The position numbers and the translations under genes are program-made. From NCBI GenBank assembly GCA_002688035.1, contig NZBU01000012.1, forward strand, positions 1 through 64,000: a stretch of 64,000 nt of DNA, read 5' to 3'. This document shows, piece after piece, positions 16,489 through 25,972 of this stretch (positions are counted from its first letter, which is position 1; each line of letters opens with the position of its first letter). Below the pieces are notes generated by a model. That model was not told the DNA's origin, searched no databases, and worked only from the letters and a program-made list of their open reading frames with translations. Source of the stretch: Candidatus Iainarchaeum sp. (GTDB taxonomy: Archaea > Iainarchaeota > Iainarchaeia > Iainarchaeales > GCA-2688035).

Positions 16489-17927
16489 TTTTTATGCAGG
16501 AGAAAGAACAAGGAATAACCGTGGGAAAAGACAAGGACTTTTCTGACTGGTATAACCAAGTTGTATTGAAAGCAGAGCTTGCAGACTACTCCCCTGTTCG
16601 CGGTTTTATGGTCATCAGGCCAAATGCTTTCAAGCTCTGGGAGAATATCCAGGGCTATTTCAACAAGGTAACGGAAAAAAGAAAAGTTAGCAATGCATAT
16701 TTTCCACTACTGATTCCTGAGAGCTTTTTCAAGAGGGAGGCAGAGCACGCAGAGGGCTTTGCTCCAGAACTTGCTTGGATTGATACTGGTGACAAGGATA
16801 CTGATGAAAGAGTTGCTATTCGTCCAACAAGTGAAACAATTATTTATGATAGTTATTCAAAGTGGATTCGCTCCTGGAGAGACTTGCCTCTGAGAATTAA
16901 TCAGTGGTGCAATGTTTTGCGTTGGGAAGTAAAGCAAACAAAGCTTTTTCTCAGGACCCGCGAGTTCCTTTGGCAAGAGGGACACTGTGTTTATGAAGAT
17001 AAGGAACAGTGCGACAAAGAAGTTCGCTTGTTTCTTGACGAATATCAAAAAATGTGCAAGGAGCTCCTTGCAATCCCGACCCTTGCGGGAAAGAAAACTG
17101 ATGCTGAGAAGTTTGCCGGCGCTTTTTATACGCTTACACTTGAAGCACTAATGCCTGATGGAAAAGCCTTACAGATGGGTACTTCCCATAATTTAGGGCA
17201 GGACTTTGCAAAGGTCTTCGGAATAAATTTTTTGGACAAGAACGAGAAAGAAGCTTTACCTTGGCAGAGTAGCTGGGGTTTTTCCACAAGACTTATTGGC
17301 GCGCTCATAATGGTGCACGGAGATGACAAAGGACTAGTGTTGCCGCCAAAAATGGCTTTCAACAAGGCAGTAATTGTTCCTATACTCTTCAAGAAAGACA
17401 AGGATGATGTTTTGAAGAAAGCAAAAGAATTGCAGAAGGAACTTTCCTCGTTTAATGCAATCCTTGATGATCGAGATTCTTACTCCCCGGGCTGGAAGTT
17501 TAATGAGTGGGAGCTCAAAGGAATTCCAATTAGACTTGAGATTGGCCCAAGGGACCTAAAGGCAAAACAAGTTATTTTGGTTAGGCGCGATAACGGGGAA
17601 AAAGAGACTGTTAAGTTTTCAGCTTTAAAGAAAAAGGTTACAGAGGTTCTTGACGATATTCAGAACAGCCTTTATGCTAAGGCCGAGAAATTCCTGAAGT
17701 CAAACACCGTTACTACAAAGGATTGGAGCGAGTTCAAAAAAGGAGTTAAGAAAGGAAAAATGGTTCTAACTCCGTTCTGCGAAAAAGAGGGTTGTGAGGA
17801 AAACATAAAGGAAGAGACAACTGCCACAAGCCGCTGTATCCCCTTCGACCAAAAGCCGTTCAAGGGAAAGTGCGTTAAGTGCGGTTCTCCAACAGAAAAT
17901 CTTGTTTATTTTGCCAAAGCCTACTGA
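16485..17927 (+). CDS. proS: Prolyl-tRNA synthetase (archaeal/eukaryal type)
   Basis: Charges tRNA-Pro with proline. Class II signature parts are present: motif 2 region RTREFLWQEGHCVYEDKEQ (about residue 150), the GTSHNLGQDFAK stretch (about 230), motif 3 region GWGFSTRLIGALIM (about 260), then the anticodon-binding domain and a C-terminal zinc-like domain with CEKEGCEE and CVKCGSP. The 480-residue length without an editing insertion marks the archaeal/eukaryal type. Two starts are possible, ATG 16485 and ATG 16494; GGATGAT stands 5 nt before the second. It ends a proline operon and lies near two tRNA-Pro genes. Confidence 0.95.
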   Translation: MIFMQEKEQGITVGKDKDFSDWYNQVVLKAELADYSPVRGFMVIRPNAFKLWENIQGYFNKVTEKRKVSNAYFPLLIPESFFKREAEHAEGFAPELAWIDTGDKDTDERVAIRPTSETIIYDSYSKWIRSWRDLPLRINQWCNVLRWEVKQTKLFLRTREFLWQEGHCVYEDKEQCDKEVRLFLDEYQKMCKELLAIPTLAGKKTDAEKFAGAFYTLTLEALMPDGKALQMGTSHNLGQDFAKVFGINFLDKNEKEALPWQSSWGFSTRLIGALIMVHGDDKGLVLPPKMAFNKAVIVPILFKKDKDDVLKKAKELQKELSSFNAILDDRDSYSPGWKFNEWELKGIPIRLEIGPRDLKAKQVILVRRDNGEKETVKFSALKKKVTEVLDDIQNSLYAKAEKFLKSNTVTTKDWSEFKKGVKKGKMVLTPFCEKEGCEENIKEETTATSRCIPFDQKPFKGKCVKCGSPTENLVYFAKAY

Positions 17928-18005
17928 TTTTCTCACCAACAAAAAGTTAATTAACCATCGATCCATTACTATTCTGTTAATATACGACGATTCCCCTTAA
18001 CTATA

Positions 18006-20363
18006 GTGGCCACAGCCTTCCTTGTTGTTGTACTCACATTTGGCAGCCAAACAGGGCTTTTCTCGCTCTTTTTTGAGACTCCCCTACAACCTATTTTGAC
18101 TGTATCTCCCTCAACGGTTTACAGTACCAGTTTCAATCAAACAACTTATAGCTTTCAATTCACATTTTCTAATCTTAACCACCAATATTCCATAATTACT
18201 ATTCCTGTTCCACTGGACTATTATCTTTTTGATTCAAGTGCTTATATTGACAATTCTGCTTGTGTTTGGGTTAAAGACCCACATAGTATTCAATGCATTC
18301 TGGGTTCCGGTGAAACCCTTCCAGACACATTTATCGTAGAATTTGATATTGACACCGATCCTTCAATTTCAAATATTATGAGGGCTGAGCTGTGGAGTGC
18401 AAACTTCACACCTGGTGGTCAAAGTGTTTCAACAACTGTACGAGTTGATCCCCCTGAACTATCGCTCTCGGATATGTCTGGGGCTACTTTTTCAGATTTT
18501 GTGGACATTTATGCCAAGGAAACAGGAAATGGAATTCCTCACAAAGTAATATTCTATGTTGATGGGCAAGAAATTGGTTTTGTAACTGCAAGAGGGACTG
18601 CACATCCAACTGAGTTTTGGGGCCTTTTCTGGGATAGTACAAGTGTAACTGATGGGTCGCATATGCTAAAGGTAAAGCCATGTGACTCACAGGTTTGCAC
18701 TGACACTATTCAGCCTGTGTCAATTACGGTAGATAATGATGAGAACATTATACATATTGAGTGTTCAATTACCGATGCGGATTCTCCAATAAATGTCGGT
18801 GAATACAGTACAATCTACCTTTCATATGATGGTTTTGATCCTGAGTACGCTGATGTAATTTGCGGCGGTGAAGCTTATTATAATCATGATTTGTATTGCG
18901 CAAGTAACTCATGCACTCTTTCATGTAGCCCTTATGCTTTAGAGGGGGAGCCTGAAATATTTGTTAGCCTTAACTCAGACATGGGAGATGCGTCTTGCGG
19001 AAGCCAAAGAATTATTGTCCTCGGTCAGAACACCCCCCCAATAGCCCAGATTATTGAGCCGGTTCAAGGAGATTCATTTTTGGAGGGTGCAATAGTTGTT
19101 GGACAATTCACTTGCATTGAAAATGAGATTTTATTTACGAATGAAAATGGTTTATTTACTGCAATAGTCGAATCGAACATAGTGGAATCCTATGTGGGCT
19201 GTGAACTGACAATTAATGCCAACGACCAGTTTGATAATAGTGCAGAGCAAACATTTTTCCTGCCAATAAACTTTGATAATCCAGAATTCAATTTAGTGCT
19301 GGAGAAACCTGAGCTGGTGGAAAATAACCTATTTGGTTACGGGCAAATTGTAGGATTTAGAGTTGGCATTGAAAGCAGTAGAATTAAGGGCTTGCGCAAC
19401 ATTAGGGTTGAGTTAAAGCCGTCTTGGTTGAATAGTCCTGTGCTACTGTCAATTGATAAGAACTCACAGTACTTTACTGTTGCTCTTGAAATGCCGGATA
19501 AAGAAAGTAATTTGCAGGAGATTGAAGTTGGTGTTGAAGCATCTGCAATGGTTGGCGGGAAAAGAGTATTTGATTTAGAGAAATTAGAGTTGCTACTTAC
19601 TGACAAGATTAACCTTGAATTTAAGTATCCAAGCTCGGAAGCCACTGTCCTAGATCCGGAGTATGCCAATACACTTGTTGTCGCACTAACCTATCCAAAT
19701 GGGGATTCAATTGAGAATGGTGAAGTTGAGGCAGTACTTGGAGTGGATGACAGGCAAGAGCCAATACTTCTAACCAAAAATGTTCAAACCGGGTTATTTG
19801 AAGCGCCGTTGAGTGAGGAATTCAAGCTTGGAAATTATGTTCTTACACTCCAGCTTGCAGATGAGGCAGGAGGCGATGAGGAATCAGTTGTAGTAAACAT
19901 TTTCCAGCCATTTGACTTTGTGATGATTGCCATGCTGATCATCGGATTGTTCTTTGTGTTCTCACTGGTTTATTTTGTCAGGAAAATCTTGAAGGAGAAG
20001 GCAGAGAAACTTGAGGAACTCAAAACCAAAATGCAGAATCTCAAAGGTATGACAAAGAGACTTCGCTATGAATATTTCAAGCGACATATAACTGAGGATG
20101 AGTTCAAGGAAAGGCTGCTTGAAACCCAGCAAGAACTCGCAACCGTTGAGAAAAAAATTGAGAAGAAAGAAGTGGAGCCGAAGAAGAATCCAAAGGGTTT
20201 TTCCGGAAAGGAATTACAGGAAATTGATCATATAGTTAAGAGGCTTAAGCCGAAAGTTGCCAAGTTTTCCAAAGAGGAGACTTACGCCGCGCTGTTACAG
20301 GAGAAATGTTCTCCAAAACTCGCCAAAGAAGTAATCAAACAGCTTTATGATAAGAAAACCTAG
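18006..20363 (+). CDS. Large surface protein with C-terminal membrane helix
   Basis: A 785-residue protein with an N-terminal signal-like helix, about 610 residues outside, one membrane helix near residues 640-660 (FVMIAMLIIGLFFVFSLVYF), and a cytoplasmic coiled-coil tail of about 120 residues ending in a small helical domain. The outer part is beta-rich, with Ig-like stretches such as VKIYAKETG-type and DGSHMLKVKPCDSQVC, and several cysteine pairs. The start is GTG at 18006, about 26 nt after TTAATATA (17977-17984), a leaderless pattern. Coiled-coil tails of this kind suggest signalling or tethering to inner proteins. Convergent overlap with a GNAT gene at the end. Family not recognised. Confidence 0.75.
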   Translation: MATAFLVVVLTFGSQTGLFSLFFETPLQPILTVSPSTVYSTSFNQTTYSFQFTFSNLNHQYSIITIPVPLDYYLFDSSAYIDNSACVWVKDPHSIQCILGSGETLPDTFIVEFDIDTDPSISNIMRAELWSANFTPGGQSVSTTVRVDPPELSLSDMSGATFSDFVDIYAKETGNGIPHKVIFYVDGQEIGFVTARGTAHPTEFWGLFWDSTSVTDGSHMLKVKPCDSQVCTDTIQPVSITVDNDENIIHIECSITDADSPINVGEYSTIYLSYDGFDPEYADVICGGEAYYNHDLYCASNSCTLSCSPYALEGEPEIFVSLNSDMGDASCGSQRIIVLGQNTPPIAQIIEPVQGDSFLEGAIVVGQFTCIENEILFTNENGLFTAIVESNIVESYVGCELTINANDQFDNSAEQTFFLPINFDNPEFNLVLEKPELVENNLFGYGQIVGFRVGIESSRIKGLRNIRVELKPSWLNSPVLLSIDKNSQYFTVALEMPDKESNLQEIEVGVEASAMVGGKRVFDLEKLELLLTDKINLEFKYPSSEATVLDPEYANTLVVALTYPNGDSIENGEVEAVLGVDDRQEPILLTKNVQTGLFEAPLSEEFKLGNYVLTLQLADEAGGDEESVVVNIFQPFDFVMIAMLIIGLFFVFSLVYFVRKILKEKAEKLEELKTKMQNLKGMTKRLRYEYFKRHITEDEFKERLLETQQELATVEKKIEKKEVEPKKNPKGFSGKELQEIDHIVKRLKPKVAKFSKEETYAALLQEKCSPKLAKEVIKQLYDKKT

Positions 20364-20821
20364 GAGACATAGTAAGGTTCGCTGGTATCCAAGTCTAGCT
20401 CCATTTCCTCTACAACATCGTTGTCAAGTTTTCTGTGATACAAACCAACAAACTCAAAACCCTCTTTTTCATATAACTGCTTTGCTCTTTTGTTGGACTG
20501 TTTGACTAACAGAATAATTCTTTCTATTCCCTCTTCATTGAGCCGCTCTTTTGTAAAGTGCAAAAGTGCCTTGCCAATTCCCTTAGCTCTCTTGCTTTCT
20601 TTCACGCTTAGGCCATTTATTCGTGCAAGTGCGCCTTCAAAGAATTCTATTTCAATAAAACCCAAAAGTTCTTCTCCCTCAACTGCTTTAAAGATGATAA
20701 CAAGCTCGTTCCCGAATTTTTCCCTTAGCTCCTGTTCTGTTCGCTCCACATATGGGAACTCCTGTTGGATTTGAACAATTATTTCAGGCAAATCTTTTTC
20801 TGAGGCCTTGTCTATTTTCAT
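20360..20821 (-). CDS. GNAT family N-acetyltransferase
   Basis: A 153-residue acetyltransferase fold. The acetyl-CoA loop is VKESKRAKGIGKALLHF (about residues 75-92; R/Q-x-x-G-x-G/A pattern), and the C-terminal part has NKRAKQLYEKEGFEFVG, typical of RimI-like enzymes. Target is unknown. It is the last gene of a three-gene operon and overlaps the PIN gene by ATGA (20818-20821), so it is co-translated with a nuclease-like protein. The last four bases overlap the convergent surface protein gene. Confidence 0.85.
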   Translation of the reverse strand: MKIDKASEKDLPEIIVQIQQEFPYVERTEQELREKFGNELVIIFKAVEGEELLGFIEIEFFEGALARINGLSVKESKRAKGIGKALLHFTKERLNEEGIERIILLVKQSNKRAKQLYEKEGFEFVGLYHRKLDNDVVEEMELDLDTSEPYYVS

Positions 20822-21489
20822 CTTTCCCAGTCCGACAAAAATTCTTCTATTTCCTTACCGCTCACAGCACAGCCTGCAAACTTAACTGCGTACAATGCGG
20901 CTTCAAGAGCCTGTTTGGATTTTGGGATATCGCGTGCAATAAGCCCGCGTTCAAACGCAAGGGCAATAAGCTCAACGCTCCTCACAACATTTAGGCCGTC
21001 GAACATTTTTTTTACCAGCCCGGCATTATCTACATTGATACTGGCTTTTGTGTGCCTTCGCCTTTCAATAAGTTCCTTAAGTCTCTTCGGGTTCTCGATT
21101 ATTGTTCTCGTGGTTCGCTCGTCGATCACAAATGTGTTGGACTCCAATTGTTTTAGTAGAGCCAATGCTTCTATTTCCCCGCTGTGTATCAATTTGACAG
21201 GTTTTCCCTTAGCATAAATTAAATTGTTGACTTTTGAGCTAATGTCATTCGCCATTTTTTTGTGTTTTGCATCCAATCTTTTTATTTCAAGCCAGCCGTC
21301 ATCCACAGCCTTCTTTATCCTAACTGCGTTAAGCTCAAAGCGCTTGATTTGAAGTGGTCTTTCAACAACCTCATAGTAAACGGACTTCGGCACGACAAAA
21401 GAGTTGTCTCCTCTAAGGCCTCTCAAAGAATTAATTAGGCAACTTTGGCTCACTGAGATAAGGCTGCTTGAGTCAAAAACAACGTCCAT
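20818..21489 (-). CDS. PIN-like domain protein
   Basis: A 223-residue protein whose N-terminus VVFDSSSLISVSQS carries the first PIN acidic residue, followed by HSGEIEALALL (about residue 103, conserved Glu) and VIDERTTR (about 123, Asp). These are the acidic residues that bind metal in PIN ribonucleases. The remaining C-terminal 90 residues are helical. It could be an RNase or a regulatory protein; a toxin role is not suggested, since the upstream partner is a 182-residue protein unlike usual antitoxins. Middle gene of an operon that ends with a GNAT enzyme. Confidence 0.75.
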   Translation of the reverse strand: MDVVFDSSSLISVSQSCLINSLRGLRGDNSFVVPKSVYYEVVERPLQIKRFELNAVRIKKAVDDGWLEIKRLDAKHKKMANDISSKVNNLIYAKGKPVKLIHSGEIEALALLKQLESNTFVIDERTTRTIIENPKRLKELIERRRHTKASINVDNAGLVKKMFDGLNVVRSVELIALAFERGLIARDIPKSKQALEAALYAVKFAGCAVSGKEIEEFLSDWER

Positions 21490-21493
21490 ATTA

Positions 21494-22042
21494 TCACAAC
21501 ACTTTCCTCAGTTTTTTCAGGCGTGCGCCGATTCCCTTTGGCGCCTTCTCCTTGTCCACTATCTTTGTTGCACCCACATACTCAAGCACACTTTTCTTGT
21601 CTGCGCCTGTCAACTCTGTTGCCTGGCTCAAACTCAGTCCAAGGGAGTAGGCGTTTGCAGCATACTTTACCCTGGCTTTTTCAAGCAAACCCTGGACAAA
21701 GTATCCAAGTTCAAAATCAATTGAGCGAAGCTCCTCGTCAATTCCGCGGACAGTTTTCTCAAAACCAGCCTTGTTCCCACTTTCAATAAAACCGATTGCT
21801 TTTTCCAAAGAGGAGATAACTTTTCTCTTAACTTTTACCCAGCGCGAGTGAGACACGATGTGTTCCTTTGTACTAAGCTTGTGTAAAGAATAACCAATAA
21901 GGGCAATTTCAGCAAGTCGCTTGTCGTTTTCAATGGCTGCTTCCTCAATTAGGCTGTTACTCAGGATCCGCATTCCGACAACATCACTCTTGACAAATGC
22001 GTCGCGAACCTCTTTAATATGCTTTAACAATTTGGTGTCCAT
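21494..22042 (-). CDS. Conserved helical protein upstream of a PIN gene
   Basis: A 182-residue, mostly alpha-helical protein with no membrane segment. The C-terminal 60 residues contain ANAYSLGLSLSQATELTG, which reads like a helix-turn-helix, followed by a basic tail KGIGARLKKLRKVL. Its first part (KHIKEVRDAFVKSD) resembles archaeal proteins encoded with PIN domain genes, which I recall as common neighbours, though I cannot name a characterised member. It is the first gene of the operon; the PIN gene follows 4 nt later. It may bind nucleic acid or control the PIN protein. Confidence 0.65.
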   Translation of the reverse strand: MDTKLLKHIKEVRDAFVKSDVVGMRILSNSLIEEAAIENDKRLAEIALIGYSLHKLSTKEHIVSHSRWVKVKRKVISSLEKAIGFIESGNKAGFEKTVRGIDEELRSIDFELGYFVQGLLEKARVKYAANAYSLGLSLSQATELTGADKKSVLEYVGATKIVDKEKAPKGIGARLKKLRKVL

Positions 22043-22085
22043 AACTTAGAATTAGTCAATCCACATTTATAATTCTTTCTGAATC

Positions 22086-22535
22086 CTAAGCAGCTTTGTT
22101 ACGTGCCAGGGCAAAACTTTTTTGCCTGGCCTTTTGTCCCTGAGCCCAGTTTTGGTGTATTGCCTGCAGTGTCTGCAGTTGCTGTTGCGCTCCTTGTGCC
22201 TGGAGCGAATCCCTAACCTGCAGGAAAAAGTTTACAGTGCGCTCTGGGTTAAGCCTTGCATCCCCGGCAGACCTTGCCCAGTTTGCCATTCTTTGCGCAA
22301 ACACATTTGGCGGCATTTTAGCAATAGCCTTATGCATTTCAGCCATGGCCTGTTGAGGAGTCTTGGCAGAGAACCTTACCCTCAAACTTTCTGCAGGCAC
22401 ACCCATAAACCTGCGCAAATCCTCCAAATATAATCTTTGGGCTTTTGGAAGCAGTGCCCACTTCCTGGCTGAGAGTATTCTCTTATAAGCTATCCCAGCT
22501 ACTTCTCTTACCCTCCGAACTCTTCCACCCGCCAT
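22086..22535 (-). CDS. Unknown basic, glutamine/alanine-rich protein
   Basis: A 149-residue protein rich in Arg, Ala and Gln, with no membrane segment. Helical throughout, with LQAQGAQQQLQTLQAIHQNW near the C-terminus. The net charge is strongly positive, so binding to nucleic acid or to an acidic partner is possible. A good ribosome site, AAAGGAGATAATC, stands just before the ATG at 22535. It lies 43 nt upstream of, and in the same direction as, the operon that begins at 22042. I do not recognise a family. Confidence 0.6.
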   Translation of the reverse strand: MAGGRVRRVREVAGIAYKRILSARKWALLPKAQRLYLEDLRRFMGVPAESLRVRFSAKTPQQAMAEMHKAIAKMPPNVFAQRMANWARSAGDARLNPERTVNFFLQVRDSLQAQGAQQQLQTLQAIHQNWAQGQKARQKSFALARNKAA

Positions 22536-22664
22536 GATTATCTCCTTTTACCTTGTTTTTTGCCTCTATTCAAATAATTTCTCTCACTTTTACTATTTAA
22601 TGCTTGTTATTGCCATTTTCTCGCACAGCAAACGTTTTAATATATAAAAGATTTATTTAATTAA

Positions 22665-23996
22665 ATGATTCGTAAAATCTTGTTTTGTTTGGCGCTCTTT
22701 GCCATTGTTGGCAATAGTTTTGCGGTTAGCAGTGCAGAGGCAATAAATTTTGTCGAGAATACTAACCACCTTCTATTTGAAGGGGAGACAACAGAGATTT
22801 ACCCTGCAATACTTGTTTCCCATAGTCGCGAGAAGTACTGGGTTGTAAGCGTTTTGAGTGGGGAGAGCGTCTCAGGCTTTGTTCCGGTGGAAGATGCCAG
22901 TAATGCAACAAAGCTGAATGTTGCAGATGGGAAATTAGCCAGGAAACGTCTTATTCAAACTGCTCAATACCTACGCCTGTTTGATGGCCTTAAAATCGAT
23001 TTTTCAAGGCAGGGCATTTGGGTGTTCAAGAATACGGATGTTGACTTTTTTAACTCACTTTCAAACGAGCTCAAGAACGAGCGCGTTGATTTAACAACTA
23101 TTGGATCAGAGCTTGATGGCTACACTGTCCTGCAGCTCATGGCGGGAGATTTGCGTGGCCAGCTTGATAGGCTTTATCCTTTGGCAACAGAGATTGCCGG
23201 GCAAATGAATGAGTTTAAGGAAGAGGAGGCAGTGTTCTTCTCAAGGCCTGATACAAACAGTCTTGTGAAATTTGTAAAAGAGCTGGATGCAATCTATGCC
23301 CTTGTTGAAGAGTTTGACTCAAAGCGTTCTGATTACTTGGCGGACATGGATGAATTCAAACAAGGCATTGCGCAAACAGATTTGAGCATTGACAGTAAAA
23401 GGAGCCTGAATGCGCTTGCAAGTGTTCCTCCAAAAATGATTGAGGTCAGTGGCAGAATAACCAATACATTTAATATCAGGGAGAAGACAGACGAAGTTTA
23501 CTTAAGCGTTCTAAACCAAAGCGACAACTTTGTGCAAAACCTCGAGCTCCGTGAGAAAAGAAGCTTGGCCTGGATGGCAATCTATGGTTTTGACGAAGAG
23601 GTTGTGGAAGCAACTAGAATACAAGGTATTAATTCGGTGAAAGAAATTATTGACCTAGTGCTGAGCGAAGACTACTTATACCAGTGGGAGGATCAAGAGA
23701 CCCTGGGGCTACTCCAGGAAAAGTGGAGCAAAACAATGGCCTACTATGATACAGGCTCTTTTGAGTCAGCCAGGAGCTTTGCAGGTGAAAGCAAGGACTA
23801 TGTTCTCGAAGTATTTGAGGCAGGTTTGGTCGAACCAGAGCAGCCAATAAACACTGATCTGCTATTAACCGGAGTGGTTTTATTAATTGTTTTAATAATT
23901 ATCTTATATGTGCTTAGAAACAGGGATAAGTTTGCGGCCCTGGTAAAGATGGATGATGGTGAAGAGGAAGTATTAATTCATGAATGGGAAAACTAG
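22665..23996 (+). CDS. Secreted, C-terminally anchored protein
   Basis: A 443-residue protein with a signal peptide (LFCLALFAIVGNSFAVSSA), a mixed alpha/beta outer part including an early region that resembles a small beta domain (YPAILVSHSREKYWVV), long helices with coiled-coil character (about residues 150-270), and a C-terminal membrane helix (about 395-420) followed by a short acidic tail. It overlaps the next gene by 17 nt and thus is co-translated with another anchored surface protein. TATA-like TTTTAATATATAA at about 22635-22647 supports a leaderless start. Function unknown. Confidence 0.7.
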   Translation: MIRKILFCLALFAIVGNSFAVSSAEAINFVENTNHLLFEGETTEIYPAILVSHSREKYWVVSVLSGESVSGFVPVEDASNATKLNVADGKLARKRLIQTAQYLRLFDGLKIDFSRQGIWVFKNTDVDFFNSLSNELKNERVDLTTIGSELDGYTVLQLMAGDLRGQLDRLYPLATEIAGQMNEFKEEEAVFFSRPDTNSLVKFVKELDAIYALVEEFDSKRSDYLADMDEFKQGIAQTDLSIDSKRSLNALASVPPKMIEVSGRITNTFNIREKTDEVYLSVLNQSDNFVQNLELREKRSLAWMAIYGFDEEVVEATRIQGINSVKEIIDLVLSEDYLYQWEDQETLGLLQEKWSKTMAYYDTGSFESARSFAGESKDYVLEVFEAGLVEPEQPINTDLLLTGVVLLIVLIIILYVLRNRDKFAALVKMDDGEEEVLIHEWEN

Positions 23997-24897
23997 TCTG
24001 GTTATTGCAATAGCACTACTGCTTTTTTCGCTGAGTGTTTATGCTTCCGAAGTCGTGGTTTCCGTTACGCCAAAGAACAAGGCACTTGATATTTTAAGTC
24101 TTTATCCGGATGAAATAGCCGAGCTTGAGATAAATGTTCTAAACAATGGTCTTGAGCCAATAGAGAACATTAACCTGCGTGTTTCTGTTCAGGAATCATT
24201 AACAATAGTGGTTGGGGGTAGGAACACGAGCATTCTGACAAAAACATTTGAGAGAATAGGTCCTGGCCAGCAGGAATTATTTTTTGTAAGTGTGAAGCCA
24301 AAGGAGTTGTCCATCGAAAAACAATTTGTGCAGGTAAATTATGGCTTTGAGACATTTACCCATGTTTCTGCAACCTATGTTGAAATAGTGGAAAGTCCCT
24401 TAGAAGTGCAAGCCAGGCTTGTGAAAAGCGCCCTTGATGTTGGTGAGAGCAGCAAGATTGTTTTAACTCTTAAAAATAAGGGTCAGCAGCCCTTAAGCAA
24501 TATTTCTGCAGACATCAGGTTTCCTAATGGTATTGTGGGAAAAAGTTCTTCGCTTAAGGTCGATTCTTTATTGGCGGGTGAGAGTCTGGCTGACAGGGAA
24601 TTTGTTTTTGAATTAGATTTGAGTGTTGCCGGCGAGAAAAAGATCTTAATGTTGGTAGGATTTGAAGACACAAAGGGGAAACATGTTCTTGAGAGAGAAT
24701 TTTTTGTTGATATACAAAATCGGAGTGCTGTAATCTACTTTATTATTATTGGGATAATAATCCTGATAATAGTCGCGCTCTTTCTCAAACGCAATCCAAG
24801 TAAGGACAAAAAGGCATTGGAGCAGCCCGAAGTAAAGGAACTTGAGGGACAAGAGTTAAAGACCGTTCCAATGGAAGGAAAAGAGATAAAGAAATAG
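23980..24897 (+). CDS. Membrane-anchored NEW3/CARDB-like surface protein
   Basis: A 305-residue protein with a signal peptide (VIAIALLLFSLSVYAS), two tandem beta-sandwich domains, and a C-terminal membrane helix (YFIIIGIIILIIVALFL) with a charged tail. Repeats of the form ELEINVLNNGLEPIENINL and KIVLTLKNKGQQPLSNISA mark it as a COG1361/NEW3-type S-layer-associated or adhesion protein. It overlaps the gene before it and is surely made with it; the two may form one complex at the cell surface. Confidence 0.75.
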   Translation: MNGKTSLVIAIALLLFSLSVYASEVVVSVTPKNKALDILSLYPDEIAELEINVLNNGLEPIENINLRVSVQESLTIVVGGRNTSILTKTFERIGPGQQELFFVSVKPKELSIEKQFVQVNYGFETFTHVSATYVEIVESPLEVQARLVKSALDVGESSKIVLTLKNKGQQPLSNISADIRFPNGIVGKSSSLKVDSLLAGESLADREFVFELDLSVAGEKKILMLVGFEDTKGKHVLEREFFVDIQNRSAVIYFIIIGIIILIIVALFLKRNPSKDKKALEQPEVKELEGQELKTVPMEGKEIKK

Positions 24898-25965
24898 TCA
24901 GCTATATACTTCCAAAACATCAAAGTTCTTTAGTACATACTCTTTTGGAATCCTTTGCCCCTCGTATTTGCTGCTTCCCCATAGCTTTGCATACTTCATT
25001 TTTGCAAAGTCCTTGTGCAGATGCTGCGCAGCTTCCTCAACAGTAGTTCCTTTTGGCATGGAAAGAGGTTCTGTGTAATCAACATTTCTACCCGGCTTTT
25101 TTGTGTAAACAAGTATTATGTCCAACAATTCAAATATTTTTTCCTTAAGGCTTTCGTTAATTTCTCCCTCTAAGTTGAAAGGGTTTATTGTTAACGCCTT
25201 CTTGTATACCAGTGATTCGTTTAAAGCTCTTGAAACAAGTTCAAGGTCCGCGGGCTCGTTTAGCACAACGCTTGCATGTCTAACACCCACACTTTGCAGA
25301 AAATCAACAAGTTCTTTCTCTTTTACCTTTAGGAATTGTTTTCCTGAAATTGAAATTCCTTTGTAACTTCCCTGCGAAATTTTTATTTTTGGCTTGGGTT
25401 TGTTCAGTAATATGCTCGCATTACCCAGCTCTTCTCCTAGAATGTTCTCAGCCTCATTGTTTTCCGCAACCAAAATTATCGCATCAGCGTTTCTTATTAT
25501 TGCAAGCAGCTGTGGTCCATTGAATTTGCCTGAGCTGCTCCCCTTCACAATTGCCGGAATCTCAACGAGCTGGATTTTTCCGCCGTGAAAATCTAGCATT
25601 CCAACTGCGGGTTTAGTAGTTGTAAACTTATAGGGTGCGATTTCAACATCAACATTTGTTAATCTTTTTAACAGAGTGCTTTTACCTGAGTTAGGCAATC
25701 CAACTAACACGATCTGGCCGACTCCTTCCTTTGGAACTGAGATGCTGCTTCCCTTTGCTTTTTTCTCCTGTAGCTTTTGTTTATCCATATCGCGTCTTAC
25801 AGCCGCAATTTTCCTGCTAATATCTTTTCGCAGGTTCTCTCCACCCTTGTGTGCCGGAGCAAAGCGCTGCATCTCAAGTAGTGCGGTTAGTTTGGCCTCT
25901 GGGCTTTTGGCCTGCTCGTAATTTATTCTGGCCTGATCAAATTCAAGGGTAACATTTGCTGGCAT
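24898..25965 (-). CDS. DRG/OBG-type GTPase with TGS domain
   Basis: A translation-associated GTPase of 355 residues. An N-terminal helical arm (residues 1-80) is followed by the G domain: G1 GLPNSGKST (about residue 90), switch with TTTKPAVGML, and G3-like VEIPAIVKGSSSGK (about 135). The C-terminal 70 residues form a TGS domain (LSMPKGTTVEEAAQHLHKDF). DRG proteins bind ribosomes and are found in archaea and eukaryotes. Next on the same strand is a HemK-like methyltransferase gene, 8 nt upstream, that also acts on the translation apparatus, so a shared operon makes sense. Confidence 0.9.
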   Translation of the reverse strand: MPANVTLEFDQARINYEQAKSPEAKLTALLEMQRFAPAHKGGENLRKDISRKIAAVRRDMDKQKLQEKKAKGSSISVPKEGVGQIVLVGLPNSGKSTLLKRLTNVDVEIAPYKFTTTKPAVGMLDFHGGKIQLVEIPAIVKGSSSGKFNGPQLLAIIRNADAIILVAENNEAENILGEELGNASILLNKPKPKIKISQGSYKGISISGKQFLKVKEKELVDFLQSVGVRHASVVLNEPADLELVSRALNESLVYKKALTINPFNLEGEINESLKEKIFELLDIILVYTKKPGRNVDYTEPLSMPKGTTVEEAAQHLHKDFAKMKYAKLWGSSKYEGQRIPKEYVLKNFDVLEVYS

Positions 25966-25972
25966 AATTTAT

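Noticed and set aside
20818..22042. PIN toxin-antitoxin pair
   Set aside because: The PIN protein is longer than VapC toxins (223 against about 130) and the partner (182 residues) is unlike VapB-type antitoxins.
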